Assembly (NCBI GenBank): GCA_964352785.1
Contig: CAYGTI010000005.1
Coordinates: forward strand, 1 to 64,000
Direction of reading: 5' to 3'
Length of the DNA stretch: 64,000 nucleotides
Source of the DNA: JACOMS01 sp964352785
GTDB taxonomy: Bacteria > Pseudomonadota > Alphaproteobacteria > Caulobacterales > Maricaulaceae
Shown here piece by piece: positions 49,936 to 59,095 of this stretch. Every line of letters starts with the position of its first letter. Position 1 is the first letter of the stretch. The notes under the pieces are model-generated. The model had not been told where the DNA came from. It saw only the letters and a list, made by a program, of their open reading frames with translations, and did no database searches. A program made the translations under genes and the position numbers.

Positions 49936-50387
49936 GCCGTATTATAAGCCGCAGAACCACGGTAAAAAGCGCGGGCGCTTTGGCGGCAAGTGCACTGTTG
50001 CCTAGTTTTGCCCACGCAGCTCCAACAGAGATGCAAGCCGCCATAAAAAATATGTTTGGAGACGGTCCGTTAAATACAAGCCGTGTCAGTCTTAAAATAC
50101 CGCCTATTTCTGAGAACGGCTATTCTGTTCCCATTGACATTGACGTAGATAGCCCGATGCAGCCGGATAATTATGTCAAACGCATTGCTATATTCTCAGA
50201 GCGCAATCCCATTCCGCTCATCGCGACTTATCATCTGACGCCCCGTTCAGGACGCGCCAGAGTGACCGGACGCATCCGGCTGGGCGGGACGCAATCCGTT
50301 CATGCCATCGCCGAGATGAGCGGAGGCCGCCTATATACGGCTTCGGCCAGAACATTGGTCACTATCGCAGCGTGCGTAATTTTATAA
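49932..50387 (+). CDS. soxY: Sulfur carrier SoxY, atypical C-terminus
   Basis: A 151-aa protein with Tat leader (SRRTTVKS, 6-13, ending AHA/APT) and SoxY-type immunoglobulin-like fold. The carrier cysteine is Cys148. Normal SoxY ends in a flexible GGCGG; here it is IAACVIL, so the cysteine remains but the glycine swinging arm is replaced by bulky residues, with three residues beyond it. SoxY carries the sulfur chain of thiosulfate or sulfide on this cysteine. This change could alter or prevent partner access. Overlaps soxZ by one base. Confidence 0.88.
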   Translation: MSRIISRRTTVKSAGALAASALLPSFAHAAPTEMQAAIKNMFGDGPLNTSRVSLKIPPISENGYSVPIDIDVDSPMQPDNYVKRIAIFSERNPIPLIATYHLTPRSGRARVTGRIRLGGTQSVHAIAEMSGGRLYTASARTLVTIAACVIL

Positions 50388-50710
50388 TGAGCGCGCCTAT
50401 CCGAATAGCCGCCCCCAAAACAGCCCAAAAGGGCGAGATTATAGAACTTAAAGCGCTCATTCAGCACGACATGGAAAGCGGTTACCGCTTTGATGAACGG
50501 GGCAAGACAATACCTAGAAACATTCTAACGAAATTTGAATGTGTCTACAATGATGACATTATTTTTAGCGCAAATTACTACCCCGGCATTGCCGCCAACC
50601 CGTTTCTCACATTCTATACGACCGCCACAGAGTCCGGAACACTGATATTTAAATGGACGGAGCAAACCGGGCAGATGTTTTCAGATCAGGTTGATATTGT
50701 TGTCACATGA
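50387..50710 (+). CDS. soxZ: Sulfur carrier partner SoxZ
   Basis: 107 aa from ATG 50387, which overlaps the soxY stop (TAATG); an upstream start at 50372 would run into soxY. SoxZ fold: 'PIRIAAPKTAQKGEIIELKALIQHDMESGYR' (about 4-34), 'LTKFECVYND' and 'FKWTEQTGQMFSDQVDIVV'. It pairs with SoxY as the cytoplasm-synthesised, Tat-exported SoxYZ complex (SoxZ hitch-hikes with SoxY). Overlaps soxA by four bases. Confidence 0.92.
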   Translation: MSAPIRIAAPKTAQKGEIIELKALIQHDMESGYRFDERGKTIPRNILTKFECVYNDDIIFSANYYPGIAANPFLTFYTTATESGTLIFKWTEQTGQMFSDQVDIVVT

Positions 50711-51489
50711 CTCGGCGCTTGTGGACTTTTTTGTGCATCTTTTTGCTTGCGGCCTGCGCCCAAGACCAAACTTTTACAGATACGACGCCAACCTCCATAA
50801 AGTCTGGATTTGAGTTTTTAACACCCGAAACTCAGGCCTTACAGTCCGATACATTCGCGAACCCCGGTATGCTGTGGGTCGATAGAGGCCGTGCGCTGTT
50901 TGATGAGATGGCCCAACGCTCACCCAGTTGCCAATCTTGCCATAGCGGCGATCAAAACCAAATTGACTCAGCGGCCGCAACTTATCCAAAAATAGACCCC
51001 CAAAGCGGGACGCTTTTAAACCTTGAAGGGCGCATCAATTATTGCCGCGTAACCTATCAATTAAAAGATCCTTTGGCATATGAGACGGATGATCTTTTAT
51101 CGCTGACCGCTTATGTTGGTTCGCTCTCACAGGGCGCACGCCTCAGCACACAGCTTACACCGGAAAATCGATCACATTATGAAACCGGAGAGATATATTT
51201 TTATACCCGCCGGGGGCAACTTAACCTGTCTTGCGCGCAGTGCCACAATGAAAATTGGGGCCGAAAAATACGCGGCGATACCATCAGCCAAGGCCACGGA
51301 AACGGCTTCCCCGCCTATCGTTTCGAGTGGGAAAGCCTCGGATCTTTGCACCGCCGCCTGTCTGATTGCGATGCGGGCGTACGCGCAGAACCGCATGCAC
51401 TTGGCTCTCAGGCCTATCTCTACTTGGAGCTTTATCTTGCTGTTCGCGCGAGTGGCCTTGACGTAGAAACGCCCGCCGTGCGGCGATAA
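50707..51489 (+). CDS. soxA: Cytochrome c SoxA, diheme, lipoprotein
   Basis: 260 aa with lipobox LAAC (14-17). Two heme motifs, CQSCH (75-79) and CAQCH (176-180). The conserved catalytic cysteine is Cys221 in SDCDAGVRAEPH, which becomes a cysteine persulfide ligand of the active-site heme. It combines with SoxX to transfer reduced sulfur to SoxY. Last gene of the Sox group; it converges on glgB with six bases between, and no soxB or soxCD follows. Confidence 0.92.
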   Translation: MTRRLWTFLCIFLLAACAQDQTFTDTTPTSIKSGFEFLTPETQALQSDTFANPGMLWVDRGRALFDEMAQRSPSCQSCHSGDQNQIDSAAATYPKIDPQSGTLLNLEGRINYCRVTYQLKDPLAYETDDLLSLTAYVGSLSQGARLSTQLTPENRSHYETGEIYFYTRRGQLNLSCAQCHNENWGRKIRGDTISQGHGNGFPAYRFEWESLGSLHRRLSDCDAGVRAEPHALGSQAYLYLELYLAVRASGLDVETPAVRR

Positions 51490-51495
51490 GGCCGC

Positions 51496-53685
51496 TTAGG
51501 CTTTCTTGAATATAAGAACTGCGAGCGGAGGGATATTTAAATTCAACGATTGCCCATGCCCGTGCGATCCCGTATTTTCCGTTTTAAACCCGCCTAGATT
51601 ACCAACGCCAGAACCCCCGTAAAACGCGGAGTCTGTATTGAGTACCTCACCCCAATGCCCCGTCAGAGGTACGCCAACCCGGTATCCCGTGCGCGGTACA
51701 GGTGAGAAATTACAGACAATAAGGCACGGCGCTTGGCGGGCTTTATCCCAGCGCAGGAAGGATAGGATATTCTCATTTTGCGCACCGCCGTCTACCCATT
51801 CAAATCCGCTTGACATACAATCCAGCTCATAAAGCGCAGGCGTGTTTCGGTAGAGCTTATTGAGATCGCCAATAAGGCTTTGTGTGTTCTTATGCTCATC
51901 ATATTGAGTTAAGTGCCAATCCAGCGAGCTGTCAGCCTTCCACTCTTCACTTTGAGCAAATTCACACCCCATAAACAAAAGTTTTTTACCAGGGTGCGCC
52001 CACATAAAGGCATAATAGGCGCGTAGGTTTGCAAATTTCTTCCAACGGTCACCGGGCATACGGCTGAGCAAAGAGCCTTTGCCGTGTACGACCTCGTCAT
52101 GAGACAAAGGCAGGATATAATTTTCTGAAAAAGCGTAATCAATGCCAAACGTCATTTTATGGTGATGATGGCTGCGATTCACCGAATCCTCGGACATATA
52201 TTCCAGCGTATCGTTCATCCAGCCCATATTCCATTTAAATCCAAAGCCAAGACCATCACGATCGGTCGGCGCGGTCACGCCCGGCCAAGCTGTGCTCTCC
52301 TCCGCGATGGTAAACACCCCGCCGCCAAGCGCCTCTCCAGCGGCATAAGCATCCGCGTTCATGGATTGAAGGAATTTCACAGCTTCCCAATTTTGATTGC
52401 CACCGTCTGGGTTGGGTATCCACTCGCCGTCTTTACGCGAATAATCAAGGTAAAGCATCGACGCAACAGCATCAACGCGCAGCCCATCCAGATGATATTC
52501 TTCAAGCCAGAACCGAGCGTTCGAGACCAAGTAATTGACCACTTCGCGGCGGCCAAAATTAAAAATGAGCGTGTTCCAATCGGGATGAAAGCCTTTTTTC
52601 AGGTCTGCGTGCTCATATAGGTGCGTACCATCGAACTGCGCGATACCATGATCATCTGACGGAAAGTGACCGGGAACCCAATCCAAAATAATGCCAAGAC
52701 CTGCCGCATGCACCTCATCGACAAACGCTTTAAAGTCATCCGCATTCCCGTGGCGTGCCGTTGGCGCAAACAGGCCAATAGGCTGGTATCCCCAAGAGCC
52801 ATCAAAAGGGTGTTCTGTGATTGGCATTAATTCAATGTGGGTGAACCCCAGAGTTTTAACATAGGGAATGAGACGCTCGGATAATTCTTTGTAGGATAAA
52901 AATCCGTTATCCCCATGTCTTTGCCAAGAGCCCAAGTGTACCTCATAAATAGAGATAGGGGCTTCGCGGTGTTGATGGTTCTTACGCGACGACATCCAGC
53001 CCTTATCCCGCCATTTATATGTTGATAAATCCCGCACAACGGATGCGGATTTTGGGCGAACTTCTGCACCAAACCCAAACGGGTCAGCCTTTAACGGCTG
53101 CATGTGTCCATGGCTGTCCCGGATCGCATATTTATAAGCGGTGCCGTCCGTAACGCCCGGGATGAACAGTTCCCAAATACCGCTCGCACCCCGAGAGCGC
53201 ATCGGGTGTTTTACGCTATTCCAGTGATTAAAATCTCCAGCCACGCAAACACCCGCAGCATTCGGGGCCCACACGGCAAACCGCGTGCCCGCCGAGCCCT
53301 CTTGCTCGCCAACATGCGCACCGAGAATGTTGAACGCGTGAACATGACGGCCCTCGGACAGCAAATAAAGGTCGAGCTCTCCTATCGCAGGCGCAAAGCG
53401 GTAGGGGTCTTCAAAAAACTCCTCAAAGTCACCATACTGCGCTTTATATTTATATCCCGTTTTTATTTTTGAAGGCATAATCATACCTTCAAAAAGGCCC
53501 GCCTCATCAACTTGGGTCAGGCGCGCCACTGGCTTTCGCCCGCGCGGCGTATACACATGAACAGCATCAGCATTCGGCGCAAACGTTCTTAGAATATCTT
53601 TTCCTTGGGCGTCATGACGGCCCAGATATGAAAACGGCGCGGCGTGGGTTCCCGAAATTATTTTCTGCCGCTCATGACTATCCAT
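51496..53685 (-). CDS. glgB: 1,4-alpha-glucan branching enzyme
   Basis: 729 aa. Two N-terminal carbohydrate-binding/isoamylase-type modules, then a GH13 barrel: 'EVHLGSWQRHGD', 'FDGSWGYQPIGLFAPTARHG', nucleophile Asp in GLRVDAVASMLYLDYSRKDGEW (about 395-416) and the later EESTAWPGVT acid/base region. It makes alpha-1,6 branches in glycogen. On the minus strand, 27 bases downstream of the glgP stop side, so glgP-glgB form one transcript opposite glgC-glgA. Confidence 0.97.
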   Translation of the reverse strand: MDSHERQKIISGTHAAPFSYLGRHDAQGKDILRTFAPNADAVHVYTPRGRKPVARLTQVDEAGLFEGMIMPSKIKTGYKYKAQYGDFEEFFEDPYRFAPAIGELDLYLLSEGRHVHAFNILGAHVGEQEGSAGTRFAVWAPNAAGVCVAGDFNHWNSVKHPMRSRGASGIWELFIPGVTDGTAYKYAIRDSHGHMQPLKADPFGFGAEVRPKSASVVRDLSTYKWRDKGWMSSRKNHQHREAPISIYEVHLGSWQRHGDNGFLSYKELSERLIPYVKTLGFTHIELMPITEHPFDGSWGYQPIGLFAPTARHGNADDFKAFVDEVHAAGLGIILDWVPGHFPSDDHGIAQFDGTHLYEHADLKKGFHPDWNTLIFNFGRREVVNYLVSNARFWLEEYHLDGLRVDAVASMLYLDYSRKDGEWIPNPDGGNQNWEAVKFLQSMNADAYAAGEALGGGVFTIAEESTAWPGVTAPTDRDGLGFGFKWNMGWMNDTLEYMSEDSVNRSHHHHKMTFGIDYAFSENYILPLSHDEVVHGKGSLLSRMPGDRWKKFANLRAYYAFMWAHPGKKLLFMGCEFAQSEEWKADSSLDWHLTQYDEHKNTQSLIGDLNKLYRNTPALYELDCMSSGFEWVDGGAQNENILSFLRWDKARQAPCLIVCNFSPVPRTGYRVGVPLTGHWGEVLNTDSAFYGGSGVGNLGGFKTENTGSHGHGQSLNLNIPPLAVLIFKKA

Positions 53686-53712
53686 AGAGTTTTCCCTTTG
53701 GCCCCTTTTAGC

Positions 53713-56157
53713 CTATGAAGTTGGAGCATTCCATATATCTTTGGCATAACCCCGGATAGTCCGATCTGAACTAAACCACCCCATACGCGCCGTGTTTAGA
53801 ATCGCCATTTTGGCCCACACATCAGGCTTGCGGTACACATCATCCACATGTCGCTGCATATCCCAATAGGCCTCAAAATCCGGAACAACCTGAAAGTAAT
53901 CATGATTTTTGAGGTTTTCCAAAATATCATTGAAACGCTGTGTGTCGCCATCAGCATAAAATCCAGTCTCAAGTTGCTGAATGACTTTTTGAAGCCTTGG
54001 CGAGTCTTTAATGATTTCTGACGGACGCGCGCGGCGGTGTTGACGGTCGGCAATCTCATGCGCTTTCAAGCCAAAAATAAATATATTGTCTTCGCCGAGA
54101 TGCTCTTGCATCTCGACATTAGCCCCGTCGAGCGTTCCGATTGTAAGCGCGCCGTTCAAGGCAAACTTCATATTCCCTGTCCCAGAGGCTTCAAACCCGG
54201 CCGTAGAAATTTGCTCGGACAAATCCGCGCCCGGTATTAAAACTTCTGCGGCGGAAACGTTATAATCCGGCAAGAATACGAGCTTGAGTTTGTCACCAAT
54301 ATCTTTGTCGGTATTAATGACGTTCGCCACATCATTGATCAGCTTGATGATAAGTTTAGCGAGAAAATAGCTCGGCGCAGCTTTACCTGCAAAAATTTTC
54401 ACGCGCGGCTGCCACAGTCCCTTGGGGTTGGCTTTGATCTCATTATAGAGCGCCATGGTTTCAAGCACGTTCATCAACTGCCGTTTATACTCGTGGATGC
54501 GTTTAATCTGGATATCAAACAAAGCCTCGGGATTAACCGCAATGCCTGTGCGCTCTTTTAAAAACGCGGCAAGACGCACCTTGTTGGCGGATTTGATCTG
54601 CATGTAGGTTTTTTGAAACGCTCTATTATCTGCCAAAGGGCTTAGTTTTTGTAGCTGCTCCAGATCGTCGACCCAGCCATCGCCAATTTTCTCTGTGATA
54701 AGGCTGGCGAGATCCGGGTTGCATTCCAGTAGCCAGCGCCGGGGCGTCACACCGTTGGTTTGATTGATAATTTTATCCGGGTACATCATGTGAAGATCAT
54801 GAAAAACCGTTTGCTTCATTAATTCTGAATGCAACGCAGAGACACCATTGACTTTGCGTGAGCCGATAAAAGCCAAATTCCCCATACGCACCCAATCTTG
54901 TTGATGTGGATGAATGACCTGAATACCCGCAATTATGTGGTGCTCCAGCCCGTTCGCCAGAGCTTCTTGGTAAAACGCTCCATCAATCATATTGATGATC
55001 TGCAAGTGGCGGGGCAGAATGCGTTCAAACAAAGACTTAGGCCACTTTTCCAGCGCTTCTGGTAGGAGTGTGTGGTTTGTATAATGGAGCGTTTCGCGCG
55101 TAATTTCAAAAGCGCGCTCGAACGTATATCCGTGTAAATCCATTAAAATACGGATCAATTCAGGTACAGCAATCGCGGGATGCGTATCATTAAGCTGAAC
55201 GGCCACGTGATCACCCAGATTGTCGAGGCTGTCGTAGTTCATAAAAAACCGGCGGATGAGATCTTGTAAGGAGGCTGAAGTGAAAAACACTTCTTGCTTT
55301 AACCGCAGCTCGCGCCCTTGTTCGGTGTGATCACCCGGATATAGCACTTTGGAGATAGATTCGGCTAATATTTGCTGGCGCGCAGACGCCATGAAATCAC
55401 CTTCGTTGAATTTTTTCAGATTCATCAAATCAGCCTGACGCGCGGACCAAAGGCGCAACGTATTCACGTGGCGTCCCTCCCACCCCGCAATCGGCATGTC
55501 AAAAGCGACAGCATGAATGCGTTCTGTTGGCTTCCAAACAGATTTTCCCTGATGATCGGTTTCGACATGACCGCCAAAATCGACATCATAAACAACCTCG
55601 GGACGGCGAAACTCCCACGCATTGCCTTCGACAAGCCAATCTTCTGGTTCCTCTATTTGCCAGCCATCCTCTATATTTTGTTTAAAAATGCCATGCTGGT
55701 AACGAATACCATAGCCCATACCAGCCACGCCAGTTGTCGACATCGAGTCCATAAAACAGGCTGCTAAACGCCCGAGACCACCATTCCCAAGCGCGGCATC
55801 CTGCTCCGCATGTAAAATTTCGTGAAAGTTCAAATCTTGCGCCTTGAAAAACGCCTTTGCGTCTTGCGCGAGGCCAAGGTTAGTCAGCCCGTCTTCAAGC
55901 ATGCGCCCAATCATAAATTCCATAGAAAGATAATAAACGCGTTTTTGCTTATTCTTGTAAATCCGGCGCGTTGTATCAATCCAGCTCTCGACCATTTGGT
56001 CACGCGTCGCCAATGATAACGCCACGCACCAATCTCTGGCGACAGCGTGGTTTTTATCTTTCCCAACTGAATAAATGAGGTGACGTAAAATGGACTCGCC
56101 AAAGCTTTCGTCAATCAGCTCTTTTGTATCTGCGATTTTATGAGTTTGTGGGCTCAT
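53713..56157 (-). CDS. glgP: Glycogen/alpha-glucan phosphorylase
   Basis: 814 aa from ATG 56157 (GGAGAG eight bases upstream; an in-frame TTG at 56184 is less likely). The PLP-lysine region EASGTGNMKFALNGALTIGTLDGANVEM (about 644-671), 'YYLSMEFMIGR', NDTHPAIAVPELIRIL and 'FIGSRKVNGVSALHS' are standard phosphorylase motifs. It releases glucose-1-phosphate from glycogen chains. Divergent from glgC across a 211-base regulatory gap with a LacI-type palindrome. Followed by glgB. Confidence 0.97.
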   Translation of the reverse strand: MSPQTHKIADTKELIDESFGESILRHLIYSVGKDKNHAVARDWCVALSLATRDQMVESWIDTTRRIYKNKQKRVYYLSMEFMIGRMLEDGLTNLGLAQDAKAFFKAQDLNFHEILHAEQDAALGNGGLGRLAACFMDSMSTTGVAGMGYGIRYQHGIFKQNIEDGWQIEEPEDWLVEGNAWEFRRPEVVYDVDFGGHVETDHQGKSVWKPTERIHAVAFDMPIAGWEGRHVNTLRLWSARQADLMNLKKFNEGDFMASARQQILAESISKVLYPGDHTEQGRELRLKQEVFFTSASLQDLIRRFFMNYDSLDNLGDHVAVQLNDTHPAIAVPELIRILMDLHGYTFERAFEITRETLHYTNHTLLPEALEKWPKSLFERILPRHLQIINMIDGAFYQEALANGLEHHIIAGIQVIHPHQQDWVRMGNLAFIGSRKVNGVSALHSELMKQTVFHDLHMMYPDKIINQTNGVTPRRWLLECNPDLASLITEKIGDGWVDDLEQLQKLSPLADNRAFQKTYMQIKSANKVRLAAFLKERTGIAVNPEALFDIQIKRIHEYKRQLMNVLETMALYNEIKANPKGLWQPRVKIFAGKAAPSYFLAKLIIKLINDVANVINTDKDIGDKLKLVFLPDYNVSAAEVLIPGADLSEQISTAGFEASGTGNMKFALNGALTIGTLDGANVEMQEHLGEDNIFIFGLKAHEIADRQHRRARPSEIIKDSPRLQKVIQQLETGFYADGDTQRFNDILENLKNHDYFQVVPDFEAYWDMQRHVDDVYRKPDVWAKMAILNTARMGWFSSDRTIRGYAKDIWNAPTS

Positions 56158-56236
56158 GGAATAGCTCTCCGAATTTAGTGGCAATGTATGCCTAAAAACT
56201 TGTACTTGATTTACCCTAGCAAAATTGCCATAAAAT

Positions 56237-56250
56237 TGACAGCGCTGTCA
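56237..56250. promoter_or_regulatory. LacI-type operator palindrome in the glgP/glgC promoter region
   Basis: TGACAGCGCTGTCA is a perfect 14-bp palindrome with the central CG pair typical of LacI/GalR-family operators. It overlaps a TTGACA -35-like hexamer (56236-56241) on the glgC strand. Several alphaproteobacterial and xanthomonad sugar regulators of the LacI family use near-identical sites. The regulator itself is not in this window. Confidence 0.7.
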
Positions 56251-56368
56251 TGAAGATATCATATGGCATTTGATGCGTCTAGTTCCAGAGAGGATTTAAC
56301 TTTCCTTAGACGCAATCCTTATGTCATACATCAATTATAATAAGCCGCGCATATAAAAGGGGAAAGCG

Positions 56369-57643
56369 ATGCAAAATGCAGCATTTTCATCAAATCGGCG
56401 ACTCGCAGAAAAGTCGATGGCTTTTGTACTTGCGGGTGGGCGTGGCTCACGCCTCAAAGACTTAACAGAACGCCGCGCAAAGCCTGCTGTCTTCTTTGGT
56501 GGCAAATTTAGAATTATCGACTTTGCGCTCTCAAACGCAATGAACTCGGGCATCAAACGCATTGGCGTGGCAACCCAATATAAACAGCATAGCCTGATAC
56601 GGCACTTGCAGCGGGGCTGGAACTTTTACCGTGCTGAACGCAATGAGAGCTTTGATATCATGCCGGCCTCGCAAACCATGTCCGAAGAGCGTTGGTATGA
56701 GGGCACGGCGGATGCGGTCTATCAAAACATCCATATCATCGAAAGTTACTCCAACTTAGAATATATCGTCGTTCTGGCGGGCGATCATATCTATAAAATG
56801 GATTACGAATTAATGCTAGAAGAGCATGTAAATTCCAAAGCCGATGTCACAATCGGCTGTCTACAGGTGAGCGTCGAAGAGGCCAAGGGGTTTGGCGTGA
56901 TGCATATCGACGAGAATGACCAAATTACAGACTTTTTGGAGAAGCCAGAAAACCCGCCCACAATACCCGGGCATGATGATGTCTGCCTCGCCTCTATGGG
57001 AATTTATGTCTTCAACAAAAAATTCTTATTCGATCAGCTACGCCGCGACGCGGCTGATAAGGGAAGTGATCGGGATTTTGGTAAAAATCTCATTCCTTAC
57101 ATTGTAAAAAATGGGAAAGCTCAAGCCCACAGATATACAAAATCGTGTGTGCGCTCTGAAGGTGAAGAAGAGGCCTACTGGCGGGACGTGGGCACTCTTG
57201 ATGCTTACATGGAGGCCAACCTTGACCTCACATCATACGAGCCCGCACTTAATATGTATGATAAGAGCTGGCCGATCTGGACTTATTCTGAACTCGCCCC
57301 CAGCGCAAAGTTTATTCACGATGAAGTTGGTCGGCGCGGCGCGGCGGTTAACTCCGTTGTTTCAGCGGGCTGTATCGTATCAGGGGCCCGCGTTGATCAA
57401 TCCATGCTGTTCACAAATGTGTACGTGCACTCTTATTCGACATTAAAGCGCGCGATTGTGCTGCCCGATGTTGATATCGGTGAAGTTGTGCAGCTCACCA
57501 ATGTCGTCGTTGACAAAGGGGTGCGGATCCCCAAAGGGCTGGCTGTTGGTAATGACCCTATACTTGACGCCAAACGGTTCTACCGCACCAAAAGCGGTGT
57601 GTGCCTCATTACCCAGAACATGATTGACCAATTGGATAATTAA
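56369..57643 (+). CDS. glgC: Glucose-1-phosphate adenylyltransferase
   Basis: 424 aa. Nucleotidyl-transferase fold: 'AFVLAGGRGSRLKDLTERRAKPAVFFGGKFRIIDFALSNAMNSG' (about 17-60), then HIYKMDYELMLEEH and a C-terminal left-handed beta-helix. It makes ADP-glucose, the committed step of bacterial glycogen synthesis. AAAGGGGAAAGCG precedes the ATG. The glgC stop (TAA) touches the glgA start codon with no gap, implying coupled translation. Confidence 0.98.
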   Translation: MQNAAFSSNRRLAEKSMAFVLAGGRGSRLKDLTERRAKPAVFFGGKFRIIDFALSNAMNSGIKRIGVATQYKQHSLIRHLQRGWNFYRAERNESFDIMPASQTMSEERWYEGTADAVYQNIHIIESYSNLEYIVVLAGDHIYKMDYELMLEEHVNSKADVTIGCLQVSVEEAKGFGVMHIDENDQITDFLEKPENPPTIPGHDDVCLASMGIYVFNKKFLFDQLRRDAADKGSDRDFGKNLIPYIVKNGKAQAHRYTKSCVRSEGEEEAYWRDVGTLDAYMEANLDLTSYEPALNMYDKSWPIWTYSELAPSAKFIHDEVGRRGAAVNSVVSAGCIVSGARVDQSMLFTNVYVHSYSTLKRAIVLPDVDIGEVVQLTNVVVDKGVRIPKGLAVGNDPILDAKRFYRTKSGVCLITQNMIDQLDN

Positions 57644-59095
57644 TTGCCGACCAAACCTTTGAAAGTTCTATTTGCTGCCTCCGAATGTTACCCGCTCATT
57701 AAAACCGGAGGCCTTGCAGACGTTGTTGGGGCTCTGCCGCGGGCCCTAAGCGCGGCTGGCGTCGACAGCACTGTATTCTTGCCGGGCTTTCCAAGCGTCT
57801 TGGAAGGGCTGGAAAACAAAAAAACACTAGCAAAAATTCAATCTGTGGCCGGAAAACCAGGAGCCCTCATACACGGCGAGACCGTGACTGGCATCAAAGT
57901 TATAGCGCTGGATGCGCCGCATTTATTTACAGTCAAAGGAAACCCTTATCAAGAGGCATCAGGCGAGGACCGGGCCGGAAACGACCTAAGGTTTGCAGCA
58001 TTCTCTAAGGTTGCCACTGATCTTGCGGTAGGGGAAATCGGGCCCAAGACTTATGATGTTTTGCATGCTCATGATTGGCAGGCTGGGCTTACGGCGGCCT
58101 ACCTCGCTGCTAACAGCAAAGCCCATAAAGTAAAATCCATACTGACAATTCACAATCTGGCGTTTCAAGGCCTGTTCCCAAAATCCACTTTTGAGGCGCT
58201 TGACCTACCGCCTTCTTTTTATGGTCCGAACGGCATGGAATATTGGGATCAGGTCAGTTTTTTGAAGGCCGGCATTGCCTACGCCGATCACGTGACGACT
58301 GTCAGCCCAACATATGCGTTAGAAATTCAATCTGACGATGGAGGTATGGGGTTTGGCGGCATGCTTCGCGCTAAAAACGCGCATTTATCCGGCATTCTCA
58401 ACGGCATAGATACGGACGTTTGGAACCCTGCAACTGATCCTGAGATACCGTTTGCCTTCTCAGCTAAAGCACCTGCAAACAAATCCAAAAACAAAACATC
58501 CTTGCAAAAAACCCTCGGATTGCGCGCCTCAAAAATGGCGCCGCTTTTTTGCGTTATTTCGCGGCTGACGACCCAAAAAGGTCTCGATTTACTGGCCGAC
58601 ATGACGGACTTTATTGTTGCACGCGGCGGACAATTGGCCGTTTTAGGTTCTGGCGACAACGCCATTGAATCTGCGTTCGAAGCGGCCGCGCAAAAACATC
58701 CAACCGAAATTTCGGTCACGATTGGGTATAATGAGCCCCTCGCCCACAGGCTACAGGCCGGAAGCGACGCGATTTTTATTCCCTCACGATTTGAGCCCTG
58801 CGGGCTCACCCAGCTTTGCGCCATGAGATACGGCGCTGTTCCTATCGTGGGGCGAGTCGGCGGACTGAATGACACCATCATTGACGCCAACCCTATGGCG
58901 CTTGCAAGCGGCGTAGCAACAGGTGTGCAATTTGCGCCCGTAAACGCACACATGCTTGCCGCCGCCATTCACAAAACATTTCAGCTCTACGAGCAGCCTA
59001 ATGTCTGGGCCGCTCTTGTAAAAAACTGCCTGTCTCAAACTGTTAATTGGGACGCCTCGGCAAAAACTTATATTGACTTATATAACGCATTGTAA
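57644..59095 (+). CDS. glgA: Glycogen synthase
   Basis: 483 aa starting at TTG 57644, directly after the glgC TAA; no separate ribosome-binding site is visible, so translational coupling is likely. GT5 fold: KVLFAASECYPLIKTGGLADVVGALPRAL (about 6-34) with the KTGGLADV ADP-glucose-binding loop; the C-terminal GT-B half has 'SRLTTQKGLDLL' and 'PSRFEPCGLTQL'. It extends alpha-1,4-glucan chains. Its TAA overlaps the ATG of the next gene (TAATG). Confidence 0.97.
   Translation: MPTKPLKVLFAASECYPLIKTGGLADVVGALPRALSAAGVDSTVFLPGFPSVLEGLENKKTLAKIQSVAGKPGALIHGETVTGIKVIALDAPHLFTVKGNPYQEASGEDRAGNDLRFAAFSKVATDLAVGEIGPKTYDVLHAHDWQAGLTAAYLAANSKAHKVKSILTIHNLAFQGLFPKSTFEALDLPPSFYGPNGMEYWDQVSFLKAGIAYADHVTTVSPTYALEIQSDDGGMGFGGMLRAKNAHLSGILNGIDTDVWNPATDPEIPFAFSAKAPANKSKNKTSLQKTLGLRASKMAPLFCVISRLTTQKGLDLLADMTDFIVARGGQLAVLGSGDNAIESAFEAAAQKHPTEISVTIGYNEPLAHRLQAGSDAIFIPSRFEPCGLTQLCAMRYGAVPIVGRVGGLNDTIIDANPMALASGVATGVQFAPVNAHMLAAAIHKTFQLYEQPNVWAALVKNCLSQTVNWDASAKTYIDLYNAL

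Noticed and set aside
58327..58968. Long minus-strand open frame (213 codons) opposite glgA.
   Set aside because: It is antisense to a well-conserved glycogen synthase, has no ribosome-binding site and no recognisable domain; it arises from codon bias.
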